Source: a virus
DNA length: 33,786 nucleotides
Direction: 5' to 3' (one strand)
Virus record (IMG/VR): IMGVR_UViG_3300045999_009824
Coordinates: 1-33,786 of that record
Translations under genes and position numbers: made by a program
The notes under the pieces: generated by a model
Told to the model about the DNA's origin: nothing
The model's database searches: none
Seen by the model: only the letters and a program-made list of their open reading frames with translations
Shown here: positions 1 to 7,578 of the stretch, one piece after another
Position numbering within the stretch: the first letter of the stretch is position 1
Layout of the letters: the number at the start of each line of letters is the position of its first letter

Positions 1-1066
1 AAGGTAAGAAAGTATGCCAACCTAAAACACCAACTCCAATTGCTCTACCTTTAGTAGCGGAACGAACTGTGTTTTCCATAAATTTGATGTTTTTAGCTCT
101 GTCAATAAATTCTTGAAGTACACCTTCTAAGAACCAACAAGCTAATTCAGGCAATGTCATTCCATTTTCAAACTTATACTCATTCCATTCTTCCCAACGA
201 GCTAAATTAAGTGATGATAAACAACAAATGAATGAATGTAATTCATCTGTATAGAGAGCAATCTCAGTACAAATGTTAGTCATTGATACTTTTAAATTGT
301 TCTTTTTATATGCTTCAGGATTAGCATTATTAATGTTATCCTCAAACATGATATAAGGTTCACCTGTCTCAAGACGTGTTTTAAGAATCTCACCCCAAAT
401 CTTTAATGATTTAGGATCTTTATTCTCAAGTTTATTCATAAACTCATCATCAACAACAACACATTGATGAAGATTTAAGCATTGTCTGTTAACATCACCT
501 TTTGGTCTACGAATTTGTAAAAATTCTTCAATGTCTGGGTGATTAATGTTTAAGTTAACAGATGCTGCTCCTCTACGAACACTACCTTGGTTAGTAGCTA
601 AGATTGTAGAGTCATAAATTTTACACCATGGAACAACACCTTCTGATACTCCATTGTCTTTAATGGTTTTACCTCGTCCTCTAATACGAGACACACCAAT
701 ACCAACACCTCCGCCTTGAGATGATAATCTCATTAATTCTGAGTTAGCATCAGCAATACCTTCAATGCTATCACCTACATCAATACCAAAACATGAAATA
801 GGCATTCCACGTTCAGTGCCCATGTTTGATAATACAGGTGATGCTAGACATAACCAATTTTTAACCATCGCCTCATAAAAGAATGGTTGTAAATCTTTAC
901 GGCGTAAGCGACGAGCAGCAGCTTTGCTTACTCTTTTATATGCGTCAAATACATCTTCATCAGATAATAAATAACCTTTTGAAATCATACTTACTGCAAT
1001 TTCATCCATCCATTCAGGATAGTGTTTTCCTTTAATCCAATTTGTTGAATCCACTTGTATACTCAT
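1..1066 (-). CDS. nrdA: Class I ribonucleotide reductase large subunit, 3' end cut by window edge
   Basis: Catalytic alpha subunit that reduces ribonucleoside diphosphates to deoxynucleotides with NrdB. I translated it from the ATG at 1066; the frame is open to base 1, giving 355 residues with the C-terminal part missing. The first redox cysteine lies in SNMGTERGMPISCFG (Cys92), the active-site Asn-x-Cys-x-Glu is NICTEI (Asn264, Cys266, Glu268), and the partner redox cysteine is Cys281 in CCLSSLNLA. The glycine-rich substrate loop SSQGGGVGIG is intact. Cys92 corresponds to a position near 225 in the E. coli enzyme, so the N-terminal ATP-cone is absent and dATP inhibition through that domain is not expected. 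It follows nrdB after 8 bases, so the two are probably cotranscribed. The radical-transfer tyrosines and C-terminal cysteines lie outside the window. Confidence 0.97.
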   Translation of the reverse strand, partial: MSIQVDSTNWIKGKHYPEWMDEIAVSMISKGYLLSDEDVFDAYKRVSKAAARRLRRKDLQPFFYEAMVKNWLCLASPVLSNMGTERGMPISCFGIDVGDSIEGIADANSELMRLSSQGGGVGIGVSRIRGRGKTIKDNGVSEGVVPWCKIYDSTILATNQGSVRRGAASVNLNINHPDIEEFLQIRRPKGDVNRQCLNLHQCVVVDDEFMNKLENKDPKSLKIWGEILKTRLETGEPYIMFEDNINNANPEAYKKNNLKVSMTNICTEIALYTDELHSFICCLSSLNLARWEEWNEYKFENGMTLPELACWFLEGVLQEFIDRAKNIKFMENTVRSATKGRAIGVGVLGWHTFLP

Positions 1067-1074
1067 TTTTAATA

Positions 1075-2025
1075 TTATAAATCATCCCAATCTGCTGTTG
1101 ATTTTGAGTAATTTGTTACTCTACCAGCAAAGAAATCTTGTTGTGTTTTACCTGATGTTAAATGTCCAAACCATTCAATTTGTTTTAGAAGGTTAGGATC
1201 AATATCATTATAAATTGCTTTATAACCTAATTCAATCATTTTTTCATTAGCACGGGCTTTAATAAAGTTTTTTAATTGTTCTTTATTTAAACCATCAATG
1301 CTTCCCATCTCAAATGCTTTATCAATAAAATCAAATTCTAATTGTACTGATAAGTGGCATGCTTCAATTATTTTTTCTCTTAACTCGTCAGTGTTTAATT
1401 CTGGTTGTTCTTCAAGTAGGGTTCTAAATAGCCAGCAACCTGCTTTTGAATGCAATGATTCATCTCTAACACTCCATTCAACAATCTGGCCTGTGCCTTT
1501 CATTAGATTTCTTAATTGGAAACTCATTAACACAGCAAATGAAGAGAATAAATTAACACCTTCAGTGAATGCTGAGAATATAGCTAATGAAACTGCTCTG
1601 TCTTCTATTGTTTCACCTGGTGTCTCAATTAGGCGTTCAATTTTAGCCTTAGATGTTTCGTCTTCTAAAAATGCTTTAAAGTCATCTAAACCTAATTCTT
1701 CATTTAATCGAGCATAAGCTTCAGCGTGGATGCTTTCAAAATCAGCAAATACACGAGCCATAGCTTGTATTTCGGGTTTCGGAAACCAAACTGATACTTT
1801 TGTTGACCAATAATCATTAACATGTACTTCTGTTTGAGCGAATGACTTTAATATGTTTCCAATTAAATTCTTTTCGGGTTCTGTTAATTTTAATTTCCAA
1901 TCGTTCAAATCTGATGCGAGTGGGACTTCATCTGCTAACCAATGTGCTCTATGTTGGTCTTTATAGAAATCAAATGCAGTTTGGTATTCAAACGGCTTGT
2001 AGTAGTTCCTTGCGTCGGTAATCAT
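1075..2025 (-). CDS. nrdB: Class I ribonucleotide reductase small subunit
   Basis: Radical-generating beta subunit, 316 residues. The six expected metal ligands can be placed: Glu66 (in AQTEVHV), Glu97 and His100 (in FESIHAEAY), Glu155 (in FTEGVNLF), Glu189 and His192 (in RDESLHSK). The first ligand is Glu where E. coli NrdB has Asp84. Tyr104 sits four residues after His100, exactly where the radical tyrosine Tyr122 lies in E. coli, so this looks like a tyrosyl-radical enzyme and not a tyrosine-free variant. It is one of the few genes here with a Shine-Dalgarno-like AGGAG, three bases before the ATG. It is followed by nrdA after 8 bases and preceded by the helicase after 19 bases. Length and motifs are complete. 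Confidence 0.97.
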   Translation of the reverse strand: MITDARNYYKPFEYQTAFDFYKDQHRAHWLADEVPLASDLNDWKLKLTEPEKNLIGNILKSFAQTEVHVNDYWSTKVSVWFPKPEIQAMARVFADFESIHAEAYARLNEELGLDDFKAFLEDETSKAKIERLIETPGETIEDRAVSLAIFSAFTEGVNLFSSFAVLMSFQLRNLMKGTGQIVEWSVRDESLHSKAGCWLFRTLLEEQPELNTDELREKIIEACHLSVQLEFDFIDKAFEMGSIDGLNKEQLKNFIKARANEKMIELGYKAIYNDIDPNLLKQIEWFGHLTSGKTQQDFFAGRVTNYSKSTADWDDL

Positions 2026-2044
2026 ATACTCCTAATATAATAAA

Positions 2045-3409
2045 TTATTTACTTAATTCAAAGAATTTTTGTTGAAGGACATCTCTATCTAAAGATGTGA
2101 CGTCACTAAAACTATTGACTGGTTTTGATGGAGTATATTGATCTGGATCATCATCATAATTGTCAAAGATTTCCATACGGCCTGTAGCTGTGTCAATTTT
2201 AGCACCGAATGTTAAACCATCCATGCCGTATCTATTTTTCATTATATGAAATCTACCTGTACCTTTCACTTTATCTTCTTTTTTACGTGAGAGAGAAATA
2301 GCCACATCCGTAATCATGATTTTGTCATAGCTACCTGCGGCTTTATCACCCTCGATGATATCATCTTTGGCTCCAGCACGGTTAACTTGTGATACACTCC
2401 AAATTGGAACTTTTAACTCACGAGCTAAACCTTTTGTGCTTACATAAATATCATCTATCTCATCTTTCCTCTCACGATTGTTTTTCTTTGAGCGAAGAAG
2501 ATCTACATAGTCAATAATAATCAAATCTGGTTTAAAACCTTGGTCAATACATTTTTGAACATGTGCTTCTAATGTTGAGATAGATGCTTTACCTGGTGAA
2601 TATTCTTTAACAACTAACTTACCTGGTAATTCAGTGATGATAGATTCAACTTTTTCTTTATATTTAGTAATTTCATTTACAGGAATACCTGTGAAGAAAG
2701 CATCGTATCGTCTACCTACATAATCTTCACCTAATTCAAGTGTGTAATGTACTACATTATAACCTAACTCAACAGCCATACCACCTAAAGCAATCAATGT
2801 CCATGATTTACCACCACCTGGATTACCAAATATCAATCCAAAATCACCATTACCTAACCCACCTTGCATTAAGTTGTTAAACATATCCCAAGGTGTAGGA
2901 ATAGCAATACGATGTTCTTCTCTATATCGTGTTTCAATATCTTTACTATATTCTAATCCTAAATTCTTATCACCACCTGCTTTTAAAGCATTATCAACTA
3001 ATCCTCTAATTGAGTCATAGTCACCTGCTTTTAATAAATCTACAGATGTTAATAGTGCTTTTTTAAGCTGTTGGTTTTTACAGAAGTTAGAAAATTCTTC
3101 TTCTACATAAGCTAAATCCTCATCTGATGCTTTATAGGCTTCTTTAAGTTGCTCTTTAACTGATACTTGTAATACTTCGTTTTCTAGTTTTTTAACTTCA
3201 ACTTTTAATATTTCCATACTAGGAACAGTATGGTATTTTTCATAGTATTTTAAGATTTCACTGATAATCCATTTGTGGCCACTACTTTCAAAGTATTCTT
3301 CACTTATGATATCATGTATATTAACTAGAAATTCTTTGTGTGTGAGTAAAGAAGATAAAACCTTAGTCTGGAAGTGTGTTCCATACTGTGATAAAGTTGA
3401 AAGTGTCAT
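2045..3409 (-). CDS. 41: Replicative DNA helicase, DnaB / T4 gp41 type
   Basis: Hexameric 5'-3' helicase that unwinds the fork, 454 residues. The N-terminal 150 residues are a mainly helical collar/primase-interaction region. The RecA-like motor follows: Walker A GNPGGGKS at 195-202, Walker B LIIIDYVDLL with Asp300, and the H3-type motif VSQVNR around Gln341. The C-terminal tail (430-454) is polar and ends in Lys. These are the DnaB-family motifs, and the length matches T4 gp41. No primase is encoded in this window, so a partner must lie elsewhere or come from the host. It lies in the middle of the replication block, 25 bases after the unknown gene at 3435-3956. No Shine-Dalgarno sequence precedes the ATG. 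Confidence 0.93.
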   Translation of the reverse strand: MTLSTLSQYGTHFQTKVLSSLLTHKEFLVNIHDIISEEYFESSGHKWIISEILKYYEKYHTVPSMEILKVEVKKLENEVLQVSVKEQLKEAYKASDEDLAYVEEEFSNFCKNQQLKKALLTSVDLLKAGDYDSIRGLVDNALKAGGDKNLGLEYSKDIETRYREEHRIAIPTPWDMFNNLMQGGLGNGDFGLIFGNPGGGKSWTLIALGGMAVELGYNVVHYTLELGEDYVGRRYDAFFTGIPVNEITKYKEKVESIITELPGKLVVKEYSPGKASISTLEAHVQKCIDQGFKPDLIIIDYVDLLRSKKNNRERKDEIDDIYVSTKGLARELKVPIWSVSQVNRAGAKDDIIEGDKAAGSYDKIMITDVAISLSRKKEDKVKGTGRFHIMKNRYGMDGLTFGAKIDTATGRMEIFDNYDDDPDQYTPSKPVNSFSDVTSLDRDVLQQKFFELSK

Positions 3410-3434
3410 TTATATAACTTATTTTATTTAAAAC

Positions 3435-3956
3435 TTATTTTTTTATTAATATAAAACCATCTTTGTAAGTGTCAAAATCAAAATCAGGAATTGATTGAAG
3501 TTGTTTTGATATAAAGGCTTTATATAAATTTGATTTTTGAGAGATATCTTTACTATCTAGTTCTTTTGGTGATGCCATAATAAACAATCCATCAATTCTA
3601 TTGATATAATTTATAAAATCTTTTACAATGTCTACCACTGTTGATAAAATAGAAAGTAATGTTTTTAAATCTGTTTTAGCAAATTGTATTTCAGTTCCAG
3701 CTACATCAAAACCAACATTATATATGTCATCTAACTGTCTATACTTAGGTGGGAAGTAAAGTTGTTTTTCAATACTACTTTTAAGTTGTTCAAATTCTAC
3801 AGTCACCACTTGAGTAAATTCTCCTATATCAACTAAAAACTTATATTGAGTTGAAGATACTTGAGTCCATTTTAAAGGAGGAATATTTGCTTCTCCAATT
3901 TCTTTTACAAGAATTTCCTGAATTAAAGGTATAAGTAGTGTTTTGTAAGATGCCAT
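3435..3956 (-). CDS. Unknown protein in the replication operon
   Basis: A 173-residue protein that I do not recognise. It has no signal peptide or clear membrane segment. A hydrophobic helical stretch (LLSILSTVVDIVKDFINYI, about 104-122) lies in the middle, and the C-terminus is mixed charged/aromatic. It lies 11 bases after the exonuclease stop and 25 bases before the helicase start, so it is cotranscribed with the replisome genes. The position suggests a replication accessory such as a helicase loader or clamp-related factor, but I see no motif (no Walker A, no zinc cysteines) to support any specific role. Confidence 0.8.
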   Translation of the reverse strand: MASYKTLLIPLIQEILVKEIGEANIPPLKWTQVSSTQYKFLVDIGEFTQVVTVEFEQLKSSIEKQLYFPPKYRQLDDIYNVGFDVAGTEIQFAKTDLKTLLSILSTVVDIVKDFINYINRIDGLFIMASPKELDSKDISQKSNLYKAFISKQLQSIPDFDFDTYKDGFILIKK

Positions 3957-3967
3957 GTTTATAAATA

Positions 3968-5011
3968 TTATTTAAAACTACTTAGTGTTGTAAATGTGCT
4001 TCTAATCCAATAATCTACATTTTTCAATGTATGTCCTAATCCATCTTCATTATACATCTTTAAAAACTCAGCTACCTTTATTTTCTCTGATGGTAATGTT
4101 GTAATGTTTTCTATATATCCTTTCTCTGTCTTATCTACTAACGGGTTACTTAGATCCATTAATTTATAGTGTTTCTGTAACGTCTCGTAATCATATATAA
4201 CTCTTGAGTATATAACATGCTCCTTATACTTCCCTTCACAAATATTATGTAAGTCATCTAAGGACATCTCTTCTTCTTGCAACTCTGGAAAGAATTTAAA
4301 TAGCTTTTTAGGTCCTAATCCTTTCAATCCAGGTACTTTATCTGAGTTGTCACCCATTAATGTCTTATATAAGATAAAGTTTTTAGCTGGTAAGCCAAAT
4401 TTTTCTTTTACTAATTGAGGTGTGTAATATTCTTTAGCAATTGGACTGTAAACTGTAATGTTTTCATCTACTAATTGTAAAAAATCTTTATCTGCTGATA
4501 CTATAGTACATTTAGAGTTGTGTTTAGTGGCTAAATAATGGGATAAATAAGCTATAATGTCGTCTGCCTCAACTTTATCGAGTGAAAGAAGTTTGACGGG
4601 TAAACACTTTAGATAATGAATGAGTCTAGATATTTGATTTATTTTGGACTCGTTTTCTTCATCCATGTCTTCAAATGTTGAGCTCCTATTAACTCGGGTT
4701 AAGTTTCTACCTGATTTGTATTCGGGGAGAAGGTTCTTCCTGTTTATGGTTGAACCAACTCCGTCAAATACAATGTAAACTGATGTTGGGGTATTTTGGT
4801 TGATAAGAAAACTTAATGAACGTAAAAATCCTCCTAGTCCTCCAATATGGACACCATCTTGATTAACATAATTGATGACTGCAAAGTTACGTAAGAATAA
4901 ATTCAAACCATCAATGATAAGAACTCTATCATGTTTATTAAATGTTGCTTTTCCAGGTTCAGTACCAGGTTGAATGTTATCTAGTAACTTAAACAGATCT
5001 TTTTTATCCAT
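3968..5011 (-). CDS. 5'-3' exonuclease / flap endonuclease (T4 RNase H-like)
   Basis: Metal-dependent nuclease that removes RNA primers and 5' flaps during lagging-strand synthesis. The FEN/PIN fold signatures occur in order: LIIDGLNLFLRNF (first Asp), YIVFDGVGST then the helical-gateway segment RKNLLPEYKSGR, VEADDIIAYL (paired Asp), TIVSADKDFLQLV (further Asp pair), and the helix-three-turn-helix MGDNSDKVPGLKGLGPKK that binds duplex DNA. I chose the ATG at 5011 (347 residues). An upstream in-frame TTG at 5026 would lie inside the uvsX coding region and add only five residues. With the ATG start, one base separates it from the uvsX stop, so translational coupling is likely. Family assignment is firm; whether it is closer to T4 rnh or to a Pol I 5' nuclease domain is not resolved by eye. 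Confidence 0.92.
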   Translation of the reverse strand: MDKKDLFKLLDNIQPGTEPGKATFNKHDRVLIIDGLNLFLRNFAVINYVNQDGVHIGGLGGFLRSLSFLINQNTPTSVYIVFDGVGSTINRKNLLPEYKSGRNLTRVNRSSTFEDMDEENESKINQISRLIHYLKCLPVKLLSLDKVEADDIIAYLSHYLATKHNSKCTIVSADKDFLQLVDENITVYSPIAKEYYTPQLVKEKFGLPAKNFILYKTLMGDNSDKVPGLKGLGPKKLFKFFPELQEEEMSLDDLHNICEGKYKEHVIYSRVIYDYETLQKHYKLMDLSNPLVDKTEKGYIENITTLPSEKIKVAEFLKMYNEDGLGHTLKNVDYWIRSTFTTLSSFK

Positions 5012-5012
5012 A

Positions 5013-6098
5013 TTATTCTTCGTCAATCAATGTTATGTTTTCTTTACTTTCTTCCCATTCTGATTTATCCTCAGTAAGACCAATACCATCAAGACTTCCT
5101 AAGATATGTACCCATTCATGAGCATGTTGTTTTTTATACTCATTAATATCTTTATTATCATCACTGATGAAACCATGAACTGTAGCTACTACTGTATTTT
5201 TAGTTTGTAATCCAGTAACATGGTTTTTATCTACTGATACTTTAGTGCGAACTGCGAATTCTACTTCTTTACCATCCTTAGTTGCTTTCAATTTACTAGT
5301 GCCACTATTAGTAATGTTACCAAATGTAAGCACAATTGAAGCATCTAAAAACATTGTTTCACCATTTTTCATCTTCATTTTAGGTTGAGCAAAAATATTT
5401 TCAGCTGGTGCGATCCAGATTTTATTAATTGCTACCATTGAATTTGTAAATTGTGAATTTTCTTTACGTGATAATGGAAAGCGTTGATTAATAAAATTTC
5501 CAAATTGTTGTGACATTGCACCCGCATTCCACATTGGATTGTTTTTATTTGCTTCAACACTCATTTTACAAGGTATAGATCCTATTGAATCCCAAAAGAA
5601 GCATAAATCATAAGGTAAATTACCTTTCTTTTGTTCATCTAATAAGTCAGCTATAAACTCTGCTACATCTTCAATAGTACCTAACGCACTTCTATCATTA
5701 TATAGGAAAAAACCTTTATAATCTACAATTTCACCTGTTGTTGTATCAACAACATCTTCAACTTGAAAACCCATTTGTTTAGCGTGCTCCCAAGACCATT
5801 TCATCTCTGTAATAATGAACACAGGCAAAATGCCCATTTTCTGGGCATTAATTGCCAACTCAAGTAAAGCTGTTGTTTTACCTGTATTACTGTGTCCTCT
5901 TAAAAGATTAATATGACCTATGGCTGCACCTGGAAGTGAAGTTGAATCTTGTAATGCTTCTGAAAATGGAATCCATCTCTGTTCTTTAAACTTAACTGTA
6001 CTGTTAAGTAATTTTTTTTCTTTGAATTTATCAAGGTTAAAATTAGCCTTAATTTCTTCAGAGACTGCTGTCATTAAAGATTCTTTCTTTTTAGCCAT
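5013..6098 (-). CDS. uvsX: UvsX-like RecA family recombinase
   Basis: Strand-exchange ATPase that forms filaments on single-stranded DNA and supports recombination-dependent replication and repair, 361 residues. Walker A is GHSNTGKTT (68-76), the catalytic-glutamate strand is FIITEMKWSW (Glu98), and Walker B is LCFFWDSIGSIP with Asp170. A short basic/polar N-terminal arm is expected for filament contacts, and the C-terminus is acidic (WEESKENITLIDEE), as is usual for RecA/UvsX. The NKIWIAPAENIF region corresponds to the strand after loop L1. It starts 20 bases after the gp32-like gene. T4 UvsX works with gp32 and UvsY; no UvsY candidate stands out in the window. Confidence 0.93.
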   Translation of the reverse strand: MAKKKESLMTAVSEEIKANFNLDKFKEKKLLNSTVKFKEQRWIPFSEALQDSTSLPGAAIGHINLLRGHSNTGKTTALLELAINAQKMGILPVFIITEMKWSWEHAKQMGFQVEDVVDTTTGEIVDYKGFFLYNDRSALGTIEDVAEFIADLLDEQKKGNLPYDLCFFWDSIGSIPCKMSVEANKNNPMWNAGAMSQQFGNFINQRFPLSRKENSQFTNSMVAINKIWIAPAENIFAQPKMKMKNGETMFLDASIVLTFGNITNSGTSKLKATKDGKEVEFAVRTKVSVDKNHVTGLQTKNTVVATVHGFISDDNKDINEYKKQHAHEWVHILGSLDGIGLTEDKSEWEESKENITLIDEE

Positions 6099-6118
6099 AA
6101 TTTGTTATTAATTAATTT

Positions 6119-6976
6119 TTATTCTTCGTCTTCAAACAAAGCATCAAACTTGGCTGCTTTAGATGTTTTAGTAGATGATGTCTTTAAAGCATAATTAGCT
6201 TTAGGAGCAGGAGCTTCTTCTTCACCATCATCTTCCCAAGGTAAGTCTTTAGGAGCAGCTTTAGTTGCTTTTGCAGGTGCTACTTCCTCTTCTTCCTCAG
6301 TTTCAGCTTCAGGATTCAAAAATTTCTCTAATACACTTTTAAGATCCTCAAATGTCATCTTCTTTTGAAGTTCAAGAACATTTGGTTGTTCAGATAACCA
6401 AGACTTAATTTCATTTTTATCAGTACCAAGTGGTGATGTTTTTGGTTTAACACGAATTGAGCACTTGATACCTTGGCGACCACCAATATCACCAGTCACT
6501 GCTTCAACTGTAAAGTCACGACCGTCATTGATGTCTGTAAAATCTCCATAATCCTCATCCTCAGCGATGCCAAGCAATTGCATATAGATTTCTTTACCAA
6601 ATTCCCAAAGGCGAACACCTTTATCTTCTTCACCACGTACAACTACAGGAGCAAAAACTCGCATTTTAGGATCTAATTTTTTAGCCAATTGCCAATTTTC
6701 TTTCTCACTTGTGTTACGAAGTTGCTTAGCAAATTCAACAATAGGATCTTTTTCACCCCAGTTGGTTAAAGCATAAATAGGGAATTTAGAGAATCCGTAG
6801 TGTACAAACACTTCTTGAAATGGATTTTCTTTGTTGATTGCTGAGGGTACAATTCGGATTTGATATTTACCTTCTTGTTTTGGTTTCCAATAGTACTTGG
6901 AATAATCGACCTTTTCTTTTTTCTGTCCGGACGACTGTAGAGAATTCAATCTCTGTTTAATAGCATTAATGTCCAT
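6119..6976 (-). CDS. 32: Single-stranded DNA-binding protein, T4 gp32-like
   Basis: Coats single-stranded DNA at forks and recombination intermediates and recruits partners through its acidic tail, 285 residues. It has a basic N-terminal cooperativity segment (MDINAIKQRLNSLQSSGQKK), an OB-type core with the aromatic/basic stretch YYWKPKQEGKYQIRIVPS, the KFPIYALTNWGEKDPIV region, and a strongly acidic Ala/Pro/Glu-rich linker (about 225-260) ending in ALFEDEE. The order basic N-terminus, core, acidic tail is that of gp32. Only one cysteine is present, so the zinc site of T4 gp32 is missing. It is preceded by a 125-base leader, the longest gene-free stretch of the replication block, which may hold a regulatory RNA structure. 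Confidence 0.88.
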   Translation of the reverse strand: MDINAIKQRLNSLQSSGQKKEKVDYSKYYWKPKQEGKYQIRIVPSAINKENPFQEVFVHYGFSKFPIYALTNWGEKDPIVEFAKQLRNTSEKENWQLAKKLDPKMRVFAPVVVRGEEDKGVRLWEFGKEIYMQLLGIAEDEDYGDFTDINDGRDFTVEAVTGDIGGRQGIKCSIRVKPKTSPLGTDKNEIKSWLSEQPNVLELQKKMTFEDLKSVLEKFLNPEAETEEEEEVAPAKATKAAPKDLPWEDDGEEEAPAPKANYALKTSSTKTSKAAKFDALFEDEE

Positions 6977-7090
6977 AAAAATTTGGTTTTTAAATTGTTA
7001 ATATAATATACTACTTATTTTTAATAAGGCCAAGCTAGCTTCTAAGAGCTTATAAACGGCCATTCCTTAAGTATTCAGCGTTAACGTTAG
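6977..7090 (-). promoter_or_regulatory. Leader of the gp32-like gene with possible RNA structure
   Basis: This is the untranslated region between the gene ending at 7102 and the gp32-like start at 6976. Read on the minus strand it holds a more GC-rich part (about 7028-7090) with several complementary pairs: ACTTA with TAAGT, GGCC with GGCC, AAGCT with AGCTT. It also has a perfect 6-base stem with a 3-base loop at 7014-7028 (CTTATT/AATAAG). From 7013 to the ATG it is almost pure A/T and unstructured. T4 gp32 is known to repress its own translation through a structured element followed by an A/U-rich single-stranded stretch. The resemblance in layout is my inference. The region probably also holds a promoter, but I cannot place one. 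Confidence 0.4.
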
Positions 7091-7101
7091 TTACCAATAA
7101 A

Positions 7102-7578
7102 TTACAACTCAACAATCTTATACACCTTTGTGTTTAATTGTTTTAATTCATTATGTTGAGTCAACAAGATACAGTTTCTATAATGCATCCAATTGATTCT
7201 GTAAGACACATCTACTACACCACCATTTAGCTTCTTAATTAATTCATTAAGTGCGTTAATAGTATATAGCGTGTTGGTTTCCTTTTTACGGTGAACCAGT
7301 ATAGTGTTTTCAGGAATTTCGTTTAAATTGGAGTAGTCTATATTATATGTACAAACATATTCATTGCTACTTTTAATCTGCAAAACAAATATTTTATTAT
7401 ACAGTACGTCGTACTGGCTTTGTATACTGTCTATAAGATTATCAATCTCATCTAATTCTGAAAATGTGCAAAATAGTTTGTTACTCACATCATCAAAGTT
7501 TAAGTCTGTCTTGTCAAACCCATAAGGTTTATTATACATATGTTGTGAGTAAGCTAAGGTCATAGTAGTTGTATCCAT
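7102..7578 (-). CDS. Unknown protein overlapping the polymerase gene
   Basis: A protein of up to 158 residues that I do not recognise. The N-terminal half is acidic and helical (FSELDEIDNLIDSIQSQYDV). The second half alternates beta-like segments: KIFVLQIKSSNEYVCTYNI, ENTILVHRKKETNTLYTINA, GGVVDVSYRINWMHYRNCI. The start is uncertain. The ATG at 7578 overlaps the polymerase by 47 bases, while in-frame ATGs at 7563 and 7539 would reduce this; 7539 gives an 8-base overlap typical of coupled translation. The overlap and its place between polymerase and SSB suggest a replication-linked or regulatory role, without direct evidence. No enzyme motif, signal peptide or membrane segment is visible. Confidence 0.75.
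   Translation of the reverse strand: MDTTTMTLAYSQHMYNKPYGFDKTDLNFDDVSNKLFCTFSELDEIDNLIDSIQSQYDVLYNKIFVLQIKSSNEYVCTYNIDYSNLNEIPENTILVHRKKETNTLYTINALNELIKKLNGGVVDVSYRINWMHYRNCILLTQHNELKQLNTKVYKIVEL

Noticed and set aside
3959-3968. Another copy of the ATATTTATAA motif before the gene at 3435-3956
   Set aside because: It overlaps the exonuclease stop codon and ends only three bases before the ATG, so it cannot serve as a -10 element for that gene. It is treated as chance in AT-rich sequence.
5011-5026. TTG start five codons upstream of the exonuclease ATG
   Set aside because: It lies inside the end of uvsX and lacks a ribosome binding site, while the ATG at 5011 fits the one-base gap to the upstream stop.
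7029-7085. tRNA or small stable RNA in the gp32 leader because of higher GC and palindromes
   Set aside because: No acceptor stem with a TTC-loop or anticodon arm arrangement could be built; it is kept only as a possible leader structure.
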